The notes: generated by a model not told the origin, from the sequence alone. Counted from the stretch's first letter, positions 34,069-42,898 are shown. The stretch is 64,000 nucleotides of DNA from Rhizobium viscosum (GCF_014873945.1 NZ_JADBEC010000002.1:1798001-1862000); one strand, 5' to 3'. Program-made: numbers and translations.

Positions 34069-34725
34069 TCACAGTGAGAGCCGCTCAACCACTTGGTTCA
34101 TGTCGTCGCAAACATGTTCCGCGCCCGCGGCCGCGAGGCACGAAGCGAGGCTGCCGTAGGTATGTCCACCGCCCGTGAAACCCAGAACCCTCATGCCGGC
34201 GCGCTTGCCGGCCATCACGCCGGCGACGGAGTCTTCGACCACGATCGTGTCGGCAGGATCAACCCCCATCTGCGAAGCGGCAAATAGGAAGACGTCCGGT
34301 GCCGGTTTTGGGCGCTTGACCTGGTCGACCGAAAACACGTGCGGTGCGAGCAATGGGAGCAGGTCCGTGCGTTCCAGATTTTCGCGAAGACTGACAAGCT
34401 CGGTCGAGGAGGCAACGCAAACCTGATCACCTCTTTCGACAATCGTCTGGATAGCCGTTGCCGCACCTCGAATTGGGGCGAGTTCGCCGGGAAAGCGACG
34501 CTGACATTCCAGCAAGAGATCATCAATCCAGCTTGTCGGCAGCTGCAGATTTAACTCAGTGCTCAATTGGCTCCATGCAATCCGGTGGGGAACGCCGGCA
34601 AATCGCTCCGCTATTGTCGCGGCTGTCGTCGGATGGCCAAGGCGGGTCAACGCTTCAGCGTCAACCGCGCAGAATATCGCTTCGGAATCAATGAGAACGC
34701 CATCGCAATCAAATATCACCAGCAT
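34069..34725 (-). CDS. HAD-IA phosphatase, beta-phosphoglucomutase-like
   Basis: This 218-aa HAD hydrolase has motif I FDCDGVLIDSEAIF, a helical cap, motif II VASSTEL, the lysine in KRPKPAPDVFLFAASQMGV and motif IV IVVEDSVAGVMAGK. It closely resembles the phosphatase at 27682-28368 in motif spacing and in the GFTGGGHTYGS tail, so the two are likely paralogues. It is the first gene of a two-gene minus-strand operon with the MBL-fold hydrolase and is divergent from another HAD gene at 34894. The substrate is not known; YieH/GPH-type phosphatases act on small sugar phosphates. Confidence 0.9.
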   Translation of the reverse strand: MLVIFDCDGVLIDSEAIFCAVDAEALTRLGHPTTAATIAERFAGVPHRIAWSQLSTELNLQLPTSWIDDLLLECQRRFPGELAPIRGAATAIQTIVERGDQVCVASSTELVSLRENLERTDLLPLLAPHVFSVDQVKRPKPAPDVFLFAASQMGVDPADTIVVEDSVAGVMAGKRAGMRVLGFTGGGHTYGSLASCLAAAGAEHVCDDMNQVVERLSL

Positions 34726-34893
34726 AAGTCGGCCCGCTCACCCTTTCGTTCTGAACTGTCGCGTTGTTTCCGCAGGCATCCGGGCACAGCCATCGGCAAG
34801 TCTGCAGCGGAATGGGCAGCGAATGCCCAGTCGTAGCACAGGGGACGTGAATCAGATATCGGTCTAATCGATTGTGCGACGAGAGGTGATGGT

Positions 34894-35523
34894 TTGAGAT
34901 CGGTTCTCTTCGATGTCGACGGTGTCCTTGTTTATGGCTATACAGCTCAAAAGGACCGGCTCCGACGCTGGGACGAGCATCTCCTGGCTGACCTCGGCAT
35001 TGACCCTTCGGCCTTTCGTGATCTCTTTATCCGGCAAGTGTTCGAGAAGGAGGTTTTGACAGGACGGAAGGCACTTCTCTCCGCTCTGGAAGTAACCCTT
35101 CCGCAGCTGGGCTTTCATGGCTCTCCGTTCATTGTCGCGAGCTACTGGCTCAACCGTGACAGCCATCTTAACATTCAGTTGCTTGATGTCGTTCGTCACC
35201 TGCGACGAGCGGGAGGCAGCCGACTTTATGTTGCTACCAACCAAGAGCATATGCGAGCGTTCCACCTTTGGAACCGACATGGTTTCGAGAACATTTTCGA
35301 CGATATGTTCCACGCTGCAAGACTTGGTGCGTTGAAACCCAATCCGGCCTTCTTCGAGCGCATAGCCAGTGTTCTCGGCCCACAAAGTGAGCCGCCCCTC
35401 TTTTTCGATGATTCAGAAGCGGTGGTGGATGCCGCGAAGGCCTTCGGATGGGAGGGGGTCGTCTACAACCAGCTTAGCGATTGTACAGGTCATCCCTGGG
35501 TATCAAGGGAATTGTCTAGATAA
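34894..35523 (+). CDS. HAD-family hydrolase
   Basis: This 209-aa HAD protein has motif I LFDVDGVLVYGYTAQKD (the second Asp kept), motif II YVATNQEHMRAF, a conserved lysine in GALKPNPAFFERI and motif IV LFFDDSEAVVDAA. The cap is short, as in HAD-IA members of the YihX/alpha-D-glucose-1-phosphatase type. The start is TTG 34894 with a GAGGTGA stretch about ten bases upstream. It is transcribed away from the HAD/MBL operon and followed by a truncated glyoxalase-like gene. No pathway context is visible. Confidence 0.8.
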   Translation: MRSVLFDVDGVLVYGYTAQKDRLRRWDEHLLADLGIDPSAFRDLFIRQVFEKEVLTGRKALLSALEVTLPQLGFHGSPFIVASYWLNRDSHLNIQLLDVVRHLRRAGGSRLYVATNQEHMRAFHLWNRHGFENIFDDMFHAARLGALKPNPAFFERIASVLGPQSEPPLFFDDSEAVVDAAKAFGWEGVVYNQLSDCTGHPWVSRELSR

Positions 35524-35627
35524 GGCACAAGCCTCTGAGTTGTGGTCGTTCCCGTTGCGGCCGCGGCAGCTTGCTCCCCACGGTGGAATGTGGCCGAGTG
35601 TCAGGCCATGGGAGGAAACGGATTGAA

Positions 35628-35735
35628 ATGACCACTAACTCGGAGGAGCGCAATTTGGCGCTCCGGATAAGAACCCACGGGATCATACTTGGAACCGAGC
35701 GTTTCGAAGAATGCGTACGTTTCTATCGAGACTGA
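35628..35735 (+). pseudogene. VOC/glyoxalase-like protein, N-terminal fragment
   Basis: ATG 35628, with GGAGG fourteen bases ahead, begins a frame reading NLALRIRTHGIILGTERFEE then CVRFYRD and TGA. This is the first strand-helix of a vicinal-oxygen-chelate (glyoxalase/bleomycin-resistance) domain, where the F-E-x-x-V-x-F-Y-R-D motif is followed by about 90 more residues. Those are missing, so only the N-terminus survives. Confidence 0.6.
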
Positions 35736-36093
35736 CATAGGTCGACGGGCCTTCGACTATGAGTTCGGACGAACGTATATCATCTGTTACTTTGCACCTG
35801 CGGTAATTATCATACGATTTAAAACGCTAAATAATCACAAAAATCAGTTGCTTGCTCGAAGTTTCTCGACTACGTTTTTCACAGGATAGTTCCGAAATAA
35901 CCGGCCCTCGCCGGTGATACTCAGCAGTCGTTTGACCTCGCTTGAGGGAGGATGATGACGTTGTTTGTCCGACTTCATTTCTTCGCAACGGTGGAGCGAA
36001 TGCGTGATCTCGTCTCGATCCGATACCGACCTACGACGGCAATCTGACGCGTCGTAAATCCTTTGTTCCACTTTTCTAAGATGGTGCTCCCGT
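35736..36093. other. AT-richer intergenic region, no recognisable gene
   Basis: About 360 bases that are visibly AT-richer than the surroundings. Minus-strand frames here lack a ribosome-binding site. An inverted repeat TACGACG...CGTCGTA (36032-36038 and 36050-36056) lies shortly before the next small gene and may be a regulatory site or a terminator stem. No gene is supported. Confidence 0.35.
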
Positions 36094-36309
36094 ATGGCGC
36101 GCCCGAGGTTTGTTATGCAAAAGCAAGCTGTCGTATTCAATGGTCAGGAAGTCGGGATCGCGGTCCCTGTCGAAAACCGCCTCAAATTCATCGCTGTCCG
36201 CTTCAATGTCATCGACTTGGACAACAGGCTCTTTGACACGGTTACTGAAATCCGGCGCGCCATTACAGAGCATCTCGCGTCTAGCGGTCGTGCGCTCACC
36301 TCTCACTGA
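36094..36309 (+). CDS. Small hypothetical protein (DUF1488-like)
   Basis: This is a 71-aa protein; ATG 36115 (MQKQAVVFNG) is an alternative start. The sequence AVVFNGQEVGIAVPVENRLK and FIAVRFNVIDLDNRLFDTV resembles small rhizobial proteins of unknown function with two beta strands and a C-terminal helix (EIRRAITEHLA), similar to DUF1488-type proteins; this is recollection only. There is no signal peptide or membrane segment. It stands alone among pseudogenes. Confidence 0.55.
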   Translation: MARPRFVMQKQAVVFNGQEVGIAVPVENRLKFIAVRFNVIDLDNRLFDTVTEIRRAITEHLASSGRALTSH

Positions 36310-36487
36310 GTGGGAGGAGATATTCTTCAACGCAACGGCACAACTGGGATTGCGGGCGCACTTACGAAACCCTGCAAAGCTAAGCCGAAGAACGACGTCA
36401 CTCGCACTTGGCCTACCCTTTGCAACCCCGGCCATCGCCGGGCAGGCCAAGCGCTGATCTACATCACCTGGGGGTTCTTCCCCCGTC

Positions 36488-36796
36488 ATGCATCACGCCG
36501 CCTACTGGTTGATCATTGTCGGAGAGATGCTGACCGGGATTCTCTGTGTCTTCGGGGCAGGTAGGCTCATCGCGGCGTCCAACCGGCCCCAAGAACTTTT
36601 CTCAAAAGCGAAGCGGACGGCAACTTTGGGACTGACGGTTGGCATCGTCGTCTGGTTCTTTGGCTTCATGACCGTCGCTGCCGAATGGTTTCTGATGTGG
36701 CAATCACAACAGTGGAACGGTGTCCAAGCCGCATTTCGATTTATCGTATGCATCGCCCTGGTCCTGATTTATTTGAATCAGCACGATCCAGAATGA
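36488..36796 (+). pseudogene. DUF2165 small membrane protein, N-terminally truncated
   Basis: The frame begins MHHAAYWLIIVGEMLTGILC and continues with TVGIVVWFFGFMTVAAEWFL, MWQSQQWNGVQAAFRFIV and LIYLNQHDPE. This is the C-terminal two thirds of DUF2165 family proteins (about 160 aa), which are predicted integral membrane proteins with four helices. In the full family the HHAAYW motif lies near residue 65, so the first helix and the periplasmic loop are missing. Three helices remain. No remnant of the N-terminus was found upstream, so it is probably non-functional. Confidence 0.7.
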
Positions 36797-37037
36797 GGAC
36801 ACCGGGTTGTGGGTTTGATCCCAACAAGGCGAGCAGTCCGGACCGCTTGCTGAAGGGTCGAGCAGTCGGATTGAGCGAAGCGCCGATCTTCAATCGGTAA
36901 GACGGATAGGGGGTGGGCAACGCGGCGACGCTCAGGTTGCGTTGAAGCGGCGAAGCCGACAAAGGCCTGGCAGCATCTGGCGCTGGCGTCGATGTGTGAG
37001 CGAGACAGCGCTCCTAGCGTCAAGCAACCAGCAGCAA

Positions 37038-37247
37038 TCAGGCCCAAAATAGATAGGTTTCGACTATACCAAGCCCGCCGCCATCGACATGCAAAACCTC
37101 TCCGCTCACGAAGCGGTTCGCCATCAGGAAGAGGATCGCCTGGGCGATATCTTCCGGTCGGCCGATGTTGCGGGTGAGCAGGGTCGAAGCGGTTGTTCGA
37201 GCACCTGCCGCTTGGCCTCGCCCATCAGGCCGTCGAGCAGATCCGGC
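37038..37247 (-). pseudogene. SDR-family dehydrogenase C-terminal fragment, frameshifted
   Basis: On the minus strand the DNA reads DLLDGLMGEAKRQVLEQ, shifts frame near 37185, then TRNIGRPEDIAQAILFLMA and NRFVSGEVLHVDGGGLG. The G-R-P-E-D-I-A and V-D-G-G-G motifs are the standard C-terminal end of short-chain dehydrogenases. The NAD-binding and catalytic parts are missing. Confidence 0.7.
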
Positions 37248-37287
37248 AATTATATAGTTGCACCGCGGTCAATGGGCGAGCGTTACG

Positions 37288-37482
37288 ATGAGAGAAAGTC
37301 GCTTAACTTCTGATATGGAATGGCGGGAGAGGATCGCAAATCTCTATGACGAGATACGTTCTGGTTCGGACGCGGTTGCTGCCTGGAGGCTTTGGTGCGA
37401 CACCCGTTCGACCCTGTTTCGCGTGACGGTTCAGCTTGTACCGGAAGCATCGGAACGGACAACGTGGGCACAGTGCGGCTAA
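37288..37482 (+). pseudogene. N-terminal fragment of a DUF1684-like protein (tentative)
   Basis: From ATG 37288 the frame reads MEWRERIANLYDEIRSGSDA then VAAWRLWCDTRSTLF, which resembles the N-terminal helix of some DUF1684 proteins; after that, similarity is lost and the frame stops at TAG-like sequence near 37480. The rest of such a protein (about 200 aa) is not present. The identification is weak. Confidence 0.3.
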
Positions 37483-37783
37483 GCCTCATTCGTATCGACG
37501 CCCAAAGCTGCATCCCGCCACTCGCCGGCCATGACAGCAACGGTAGAGGTGTCTGCGCTCGGAAAGCGCTGACATCGCTTGCAAAAAAGACATGCAACGC
37601 ACAGCGTTGAGATTCCCGGCTGATGTCATCCGCGAGAGGCAAATATAGAGTTCACCCTATCTCGGCTCCGAGCAGGCCCCGCCCCGCGACCGGATGGCGA
37701 TGGTTCTCTCGGCAATCCGACACATGCGGCAAGCGCTATCCCCATGTCACGTTTGTTCGCGGATTACATGAAAATGATCCTAA

Positions 37784-37797
37784 TTGATGAAAATCAA
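37784..37797 (+). promoter_or_regulatory. FNR/FixK-type box (TTGAT-N4-ATCAA)
   Basis: TTGATGAAAATCAA is a perfect match to the TTGAT-N4-ATCAA palindrome bound by FNR, FnrN, Anr and FixK regulators, which act under low oxygen. It lies 160 bases before the HlyD-like gene and has no intact gene on the other side within 700 bases. At the usual activating distance (-41.5) transcription would begin near 37832. Confidence 0.6.
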
Positions 37798-37881
37798 AGA
37801 ACGGGACACTTCATCTGGCAGACACTGATCGGCGCGATCGAGTTGGTCGGATCGACGTGCATCTGCGTTCGCACCAAACGT

Positions 37882-37925
37882 GGAGCGGGATGCAGAAAAC
37901 CGCACACTTTTTGACGTCCCGCTCC
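37882..37925 (+). other. Inverted repeat/hairpin in the exporter leader
   Basis: GGAGCGGGA (37882-37890) and TCCCGCTCC (37917-37925) are a perfect nine-base inverted repeat. Inside the 26-base loop CA-AAAA can pair with TTTT-TG, extending the stem. It ends next to the Shine-Dalgarno GAGGGA (37926-37931), so it could mask or expose that site, or serve as an operator. Confidence 0.5.
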
Positions 37926-37939
37926 GAGGGAGCTCTGTG

Positions 37940-37960
37940 ATGAATGAAATTGCTCCATGA
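37940..37960 (+). CDS. Six-codon leader peptide overlapping the HlyD-like start
   Basis: ATG 37940 begins the peptide MNEIAP and ends at TGA 37958-37960, which overlaps the ATG (37957) of the HlyD-like gene as ATGA. GAGGGA lies eight bases before this ATG, whereas the HlyD-like gene has no Shine-Dalgarno of its own. The layout suggests translation of the exporter by re-initiation after the leader. Confidence 0.4.
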   Translation: MNEIAP

Positions 37961-39015
37961 CGAAGAAGAGCTTGATCATCGTTGCGCTGGTCCTGGTGAT
38001 GGCAGGCGCCGCTTATGCCTTCGTCACCTTCCGCAGGACCGGTCTGCCGGCGGGCATCGCCAGCGGCAATGGAAGGATCGAGGCCGTGGAAATCGACATA
38101 GCGGCGAGAACGGCGGGACGGATTGCCGATATCCTCGTGAATGAAGGCGATTTCGTCGCGGCGGGGCAGGATCTCGCCCTCATGGACACCGAGCAATTAC
38201 GGGCACATCGACGCCAGGCCGAAGCCGAATTGCGCCGAGCCAAGATTGCCGTCGGCACAGCGAACAGTCTCGTCAAGCAACGGGTAGCGGAGCAGGAGGC
38301 AGCCGTTGCAATTGCCGGGCAGCGGCAGGCCGAACTCGATTCCGCTACGACAAGATTGAACCGGTCCGAGCAACTCGCTCGTTCAAGCACAATTTCGCAG
38401 CAGATCCTGGACGATGCCCGGGCAACCTTCCAGAGCGCCACAGCCGCGATGGCGGCGGCCAAGGCGCAGGTGGCGGCGTCCGAGGCGACCATAGGTTCGG
38501 CGCAGGCGCAGGTGGTAGATGCGGAGGCGGCAGTGGAAGCCGCCGAGGCGGCAATCGAGAGCATCGACGCCGATATCAACGACAGCACGCTCAGATCGCC
38601 GCGTGCCGGCCGCGTGCAGTACCGCGTCGCCCAGCCGGGCGAAGTGTTGTCCACCGGCGGACGAGTGCTCAATTTCGTCGATCTCGGCGACGTCTCCATG
38701 ACCTTCTTCCTGCCGACCGAACAGGCGGGGCGCGTGCCCATCGGGGCTGAGGTTCGCCTCGTGCTCGATGCCTTTCCCCACTACGTCGTACCGGCAAGGG
38801 TGACATTCGTCGCCAGCGTGGCGCAGTTTACCCCCAAGACCGTCGAGACGCAGGACGAGCGCCAGAAGCTGATGTTCAGGGTCAAGGCGAGAATTGATCC
38901 TGACTTGCTGCAGAAGCATAAGGAGTTGGTCAAGACGGGTCTGCCAGGCATGGCCTACGTCAAGCTCGATCCGCAGGCGGAATGGCCGGAAAGCCTCGGG
39001 AACCTTGTGCAATGA
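37957..39015 (+). CDS. HlyD-family periplasmic adaptor (YhiI/YbhG type)
   Basis: This 352-aa membrane-fusion protein has an N-terminal anchor (SLIIVALVLVMAGAAYAFVTF), a biotinyl-lipoyl half (IEAVEIDIAARTAGRIADIL and NEGDFVAAGQDLALMD), a long alanine-rich coiled-coil hairpin (about residues 80-200) and the closing lipoyl half (STLRSPRAGRVQYRVAQPGE), then a beta-barrel. Such adaptors link an inner-membrane ABC exporter to the outer membrane. The next two genes encode the exporter, the ATPase overlapping this stop by four bases. The order adaptor, double ATPase/permease, permease equals yhiI-rbbA-yhhJ of enterobacteria. Export of a drug or small molecule is likely; the substrate is unknown. Upstream are an FNR/FixK box and a leader peptide. 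Confidence 0.9.
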   Translation: MTKKSLIIVALVLVMAGAAYAFVTFRRTGLPAGIASGNGRIEAVEIDIAARTAGRIADILVNEGDFVAAGQDLALMDTEQLRAHRRQAEAELRRAKIAVGTANSLVKQRVAEQEAAVAIAGQRQAELDSATTRLNRSEQLARSSTISQQILDDARATFQSATAAMAAAKAQVAASEATIGSAQAQVVDAEAAVEAAEAAIESIDADINDSTLRSPRAGRVQYRVAQPGEVLSTGGRVLNFVDLGDVSMTFFLPTEQAGRVPIGAEVRLVLDAFPHYVVPARVTFVASVAQFTPKTVETQDERQKLMFRVKARIDPDLLQKHKELVKTGLPGMAYVKLDPQAEWPESLGNLVQ

Positions 39016-41783
39016 GCGACCAGGCGAGCAAGGGGACGCCGTATTCGGTCGTCGCGAGGCTCGAAGGCGTGGGCCTGTCCTATGGCGGGACCCGCGCCCT
39101 AGACGGGATCACCCTCGATGTTCCTTCGGGATGCATGGTGGGCCTGATCGGACCAGACGGGGTCGGCAAATCGAGCCTCCTCTCCCTCATTGCCGGCGCC
39201 CGGGCGCTGCAGGACGGCCAAATCGATGTGCTTGGCGGCGACATTGGCAATGCGGCCCACCGTCGCCTCGTTTCCCCGCGTATCGCCTATATGCCGCAAG
39301 GTCTGGGTAAGAATCTCTATCCGACGCTTTCGGTCTTCGAGAACGTCGACTTCTTCGGCCGCCTGTTCGGTCAGGACAAGGCGGAACGCGACCGACGCAT
39401 CGCCGGTCTGCTCAAAGGCACGGGCCTTGCTCCGTTCGTCGATCGACCGGCGGGCAAGCTCTCCGGCGGCATGAAGCAGAAGCTCGGCCTTTGCTGCGCC
39501 CTGATCCATGATCCGGACCTGCTGATCCTCGATGAACCGACGACCGGCGTCGACCCTCTGTCGCGACGACAATTTTGGGAACTGATAGATGAGATCCGCC
39601 TCGGCCGCACCGGCATGAGCGTCATCGTTTCCACCGCCTACATGGAGGAGGCCGCCCGCTTCGACTTTCTGGTGGCGATGGATGCCGGCAGGATCCTCGC
39701 GATCGGAACGCCCGACGAAATCCTCCGCAGAACCGGCGCCTCCAATCTCGACGCGGCCTTCATTGCGCTTTTGCCGGAAGAAAGGCGCGCGGGTCACCGG
39801 CAGATCGTCATTCCACCGCGATCGGCTGAGGCGGATGGTGAGATTGCCATTGAGGCGGAGCACCTGACGATGCGGTTTGGCGATTTCACGGCCGTCGACA
39901 ATGTGAGCTTCCGTATCGTGCGTGGCGAGATCTTCGGCTTTCTGGGTTCCAACGGCTGCGGAAAAACCACGACCATGAAGATGCTGACGGGGCTTCTTCC
40001 GGCGAGCGAAGGAAAAGCGCGTCTGTTTGGCAAAGACGTCGATCCGAATGATATCGAGGTGCGTCGCCGCGTCGGCTATATGTCTCAGGCGTTTTCGCTC
40101 TACACCGAGCTGACCGTGCGGCAGAATCTGGAGCTTCATGCCCGCCTTTTCGGCATGCGGCCGGACGCGATACCTGCACGGGTCGAAGCCATGGCAGAGC
40201 GCTTCGATCTTTCGACTTCTATCGACGCCATGCCGGACGCGTTGCCGCTTGGAGTGCGCCAGCGACTTTCCCTTGCCGTCGCCATGGTTCACTCGCCGGA
40301 AATCCTGATCCTCGATGAACCCACTTCGGGCGTGGATCCGATCGCTCGCGACAATTTCTGGGAGATCCTTTCCGGCCTTTCCCGCACGGACCACGTCACC
40401 ATCTTCGTTTCGACGCATTTCATGAACGAAGCAGCGCTTTGCGACCGGATCTCCTTCATGCATGCGGGCAAGGTCCTGGTCAGCGACACGCCGGCGGCGA
40501 TCATGGAAAAGCGGTCGATGACCACGCTTGAGGAAGCCTTCATCGCCTATCTCGAGGATGCCATCGGCGAACAGACGACTGGCACGGAAAGCGAAGTCAT
40601 TAGTACGGCTGAAGCAACCACGAGCGCTGCGGAAATGCAGGAACGCGCGCAGCGGTTTTTCGATCCTCGCCGGATGCTCGCCTATAGCAAGAGGGAGGCC
40701 CTTGAACTGCAACGCGATCCGATACGGGCAACGCTCGCCCTCGTCGGCAGTCTTATCCTGATGCTGGTGATCGGCTATGGAATCAACATGGACGTCGAGA
40801 ATCTCACCTTCGCCGTCCTCGACAGGGACGACACCAGCATCAGTCGCGAATACGCCCTGCAGATTGCAGGATCGCGCTATTTCGACGAAAGACCCCCTAT
40901 CACCGACTACGACGATATGGACAGACGCATGCGCAACGGCGAACTCAGCCTCGCGATCGAAATTCCCCCTGGATTTGGCCGGGACGTTTCGCGAGGCAAC
41001 AGCGCCGAGGTCAGCGCATGGATTGATGGTGCGATGCCGACCCGTGCCGAAACCGTGCGGGGCTATGTGCAGGGCGTGCACGCGACCTGGCTGACACAGA
41101 AAACGCGGCAGCGCTACGGTGCGGCCGCAACGATCGGAGATTTCCAGCTTGAGATCCGTTATCGATACAATCCGGACGTCCGCAGCCTCGTTGCCATCGT
41201 GCCGGCGATCATCCCGATCCTGCTCCTGATGATACCGTCCATGCTTGCCGTGCTCAGCGTTGTTCGCGAGAAAGAACTTGGTTCGATCATCAATTTCTAC
41301 GTCACGCCGGTGACGCGGATCGAATTCCTGCTAGGCAAACAGATCCCCTATGTACTGCTTGCAACATTCAACGTGATCCTGCTGACAGGCTTCGCGATTT
41401 TCATCTTCCGCGTACCCTTCACCGGCAGTTATCTGGCCTTCGGAGCGGCGGCGCTCCTCTATGTGATCGTGACGACGAGCATGGGGCTGGCGATCTCGAC
41501 ATTCGTGAGCAGCCAGATTGCGGCAATCTTCGGCACCGCACTGATCACCGTTATTCCCGCTGTGCAGTACTCGGGGCTGATCGATCCCGTGTCCTCGCTC
41601 CAGGGGTTCGGAGCTTTCATCGGCAACATCTTCCCGACGACCTATTTTATGACGATTTCCCGCGGATCCTTCTCGAAAGCGCTCGATTTCAGCGATCTTG
41701 CAGGATCCTTCGTGCCCCTGATCATCGCTATCCCCGTCCTGCTCGGCTTTGGAGCGGCCTTCCTCAAGAAACAGGCGGGCTGA
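39012..41783 (+). CDS. ABC exporter: two ATPase domains fused to ABC-2 permease (RbbA-like)
   Basis: This 923-aa fusion has ATPase domain 1 with Walker A GPDGVGKSS, signature KLSGGMKQKLGLCCAL and Walker B LLILDEPTTGVDP; domain 2 with GSNGCGKTT, the altered signature LPLGVRQRLSLAVAM and ILILDEPTSGVDP; then a C-terminal ABC-2 permease (about residues 550-923) with six hydrophobic helices. The altered second signature is usual in RbbA/YhiH relatives. ATG 39012 overlaps the adaptor stop; a longer GTG start at 38982 is less likely. The gene ends two bases before the next permease gene. Homologues export drugs or are reported as ribosome-associated; the context here (adaptor plus second permease) favours export. 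Confidence 0.9.
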   Translation: MSDQASKGTPYSVVARLEGVGLSYGGTRALDGITLDVPSGCMVGLIGPDGVGKSSLLSLIAGARALQDGQIDVLGGDIGNAAHRRLVSPRIAYMPQGLGKNLYPTLSVFENVDFFGRLFGQDKAERDRRIAGLLKGTGLAPFVDRPAGKLSGGMKQKLGLCCALIHDPDLLILDEPTTGVDPLSRRQFWELIDEIRLGRTGMSVIVSTAYMEEAARFDFLVAMDAGRILAIGTPDEILRRTGASNLDAAFIALLPEERRAGHRQIVIPPRSAEADGEIAIEAEHLTMRFGDFTAVDNVSFRIVRGEIFGFLGSNGCGKTTTMKMLTGLLPASEGKARLFGKDVDPNDIEVRRRVGYMSQAFSLYTELTVRQNLELHARLFGMRPDAIPARVEAMAERFDLSTSIDAMPDALPLGVRQRLSLAVAMVHSPEILILDEPTSGVDPIARDNFWEILSGLSRTDHVTIFVSTHFMNEAALCDRISFMHAGKVLVSDTPAAIMEKRSMTTLEEAFIAYLEDAIGEQTTGTESEVISTAEATTSAAEMQERAQRFFDPRRMLAYSKREALELQRDPIRATLALVGSLILMLVIGYGINMDVENLTFAVLDRDDTSISREYALQIAGSRYFDERPPITDYDDMDRRMRNGELSLAIEIPPGFGRDVSRGNSAEVSAWIDGAMPTRAETVRGYVQGVHATWLTQKTRQRYGAAATIGDFQLEIRYRYNPDVRSLVAIVPAIIPILLLMIPSMLAVLSVVREKELGSIINFYVTPVTRIEFLLGKQIPYVLLATFNVILLTGFAIFIFRVPFTGSYLAFGAAALLYVIVTTSMGLAISTFVSSQIAAIFGTALITVIPAVQYSGLIDPVSSLQGFGAFIGNIFPTTYFMTISRGSFSKALDFSDLAGSFVPLIIAIPVLLGFGAAFLKKQAG

Positions 41784-41785
41784 GC

Positions 41786-42898
41786 ATGCGCATCGCCAAT
41801 GTCTTCCACCTCGGCATCAAGGAGCTGCGCGGGCTTGCGCGCGATCCCATGCTGCTTCTTCTCATCGTCTACTCTTTCTCACTATCGATATACACGGCCT
41901 CGAATGCGACACCGGAGACCTTGAACAACGCGGCGCTTTCCATTGTCGACGAGGATCAGTCGCCGGCCTCCTCACGTATCATCACGGCGTTCTATCCTCC
42001 CTTTTTCATCGTGCCGCCGTTGATCTCGCGATCCGAAATGGACAGCCGGATGGACGCCGGCCTCGATACCTTCGCCCTCAACATTCCCCCGTATTTCCAG
42101 CGGGATCTGCTTGCCGGCAGATCCCCGGCGATCCAGCTCAACATCGACGCCACGCGCATGTCGCAGGCTTTCACCGGCGGCGGCTACGTGCAATCGATCG
42201 TATCCGGCGAGGTTAGTGAATTCGTGAACCGTTACCGGGCAGCACCGGACCCGGCGGTCAATCTCGTCCTCAGAGCGCGGTTCAATCCGCAACTGGATAA
42301 GGGATGGTTCATGCCCATATCCAGCATCATCACCTCGATTACCATGCTGTCGATTATTCTGACGGGGGCAGCACTCATTCGCGAGCGCGAACATGGGACG
42401 ATCGACCATCTGCTCGTGATGCCGGTCTCACCCGTCGAAATCATGGTGAGCAAGATCTGGTCAATGGGACTGGTCGTGCTGGTCGCCGCCGCCTTTGCGC
42501 TCACTGTCGTCGTCCAGCAATTGCTGAACATACCCATCGAAGGCTCTGTCGCGCTTTTCTTGAGCGCGACGGCGCTGCAGGTCTTTGCGACCACCTGCAT
42601 GGGCATTTTCCTTGCGACGGTTGCCGGCTCCATGCCGCAGTTCGGCCTGCTGCTGATGCTGGTGCTGTTACCGCTGCAGGTTCTCTCCGGCAGTATGACA
42701 CCGCGCGAAAGCATGCCAGAGTTCATCCAGTATATCATGCTCGCAGCCCCCAACACGCATTTCGTGATTCTGGCCCAGTCGGTCCTTTTCCGGGGAGCGG
42801 ATCTTTCCGTCGTCTGGCCGCAATTCATCGCTCTCCTGGTGATCGGCGCGATATTGTTCTATTTTTCACTGCGTCGCTTCCGCCAGATTCTGCGATAA
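41786..42898 (+). CDS. ABC-2 type permease (YhhJ-like)
   Basis: This 370-aa inner-membrane protein has an N-terminal helix (MLLLLIVYSFSLSIYTASNA), a large periplasmic loop of about 140 residues, and five C-terminal helices carrying REREHGTIDHLLVMPVSPVE, the cytoplasmic loop typical of ABC-2 exporters. It pairs with the permease half of the preceding fusion protein to form the heterodimeric channel. The start is two bases after the previous stop, so the three genes form one operon that ends here. No terminator hairpin was evident downstream; the DNA changes abruptly to an IS3 fragment. Confidence 0.9.
   Translation: MRIANVFHLGIKELRGLARDPMLLLLIVYSFSLSIYTASNATPETLNNAALSIVDEDQSPASSRIITAFYPPFFIVPPLISRSEMDSRMDAGLDTFALNIPPYFQRDLLAGRSPAIQLNIDATRMSQAFTGGGYVQSIVSGEVSEFVNRYRAAPDPAVNLVLRARFNPQLDKGWFMPISSIITSITMLSIILTGAALIREREHGTIDHLLVMPVSPVEIMVSKIWSMGLVVLVAAAFALTVVVQQLLNIPIEGSVALFLSATALQVFATTCMGIFLATVAGSMPQFGLLLMLVLLPLQVLSGSMTPRESMPEFIQYIMLAAPNTHFVILAQSVLFRGADLSVVWPQFIALLVIGAILFYFSLRRFRQILR

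Noticed and set aside
35645..35664. Perfect hairpin GGAGCGC-N6-GCGCTCC
   Set aside because: It lies inside the start of the VOC gene fragment without a T-run, so it is more likely a feature of the coding sequence than a terminator.
35844..36140. Minus-strand frame of 98 codons with a protein-like C-terminal half
   Set aside because: The start would be TTG with no ribosome-binding site, it overlaps the small plus-strand gene at 36094, and no family was recognised.
39099..41081. Long minus-strand frame (660 codons) opposite the exporter gene
   Set aside because: The plus strand encodes clear ABC ATPase motifs; the antisense frame is a codon-bias shadow.
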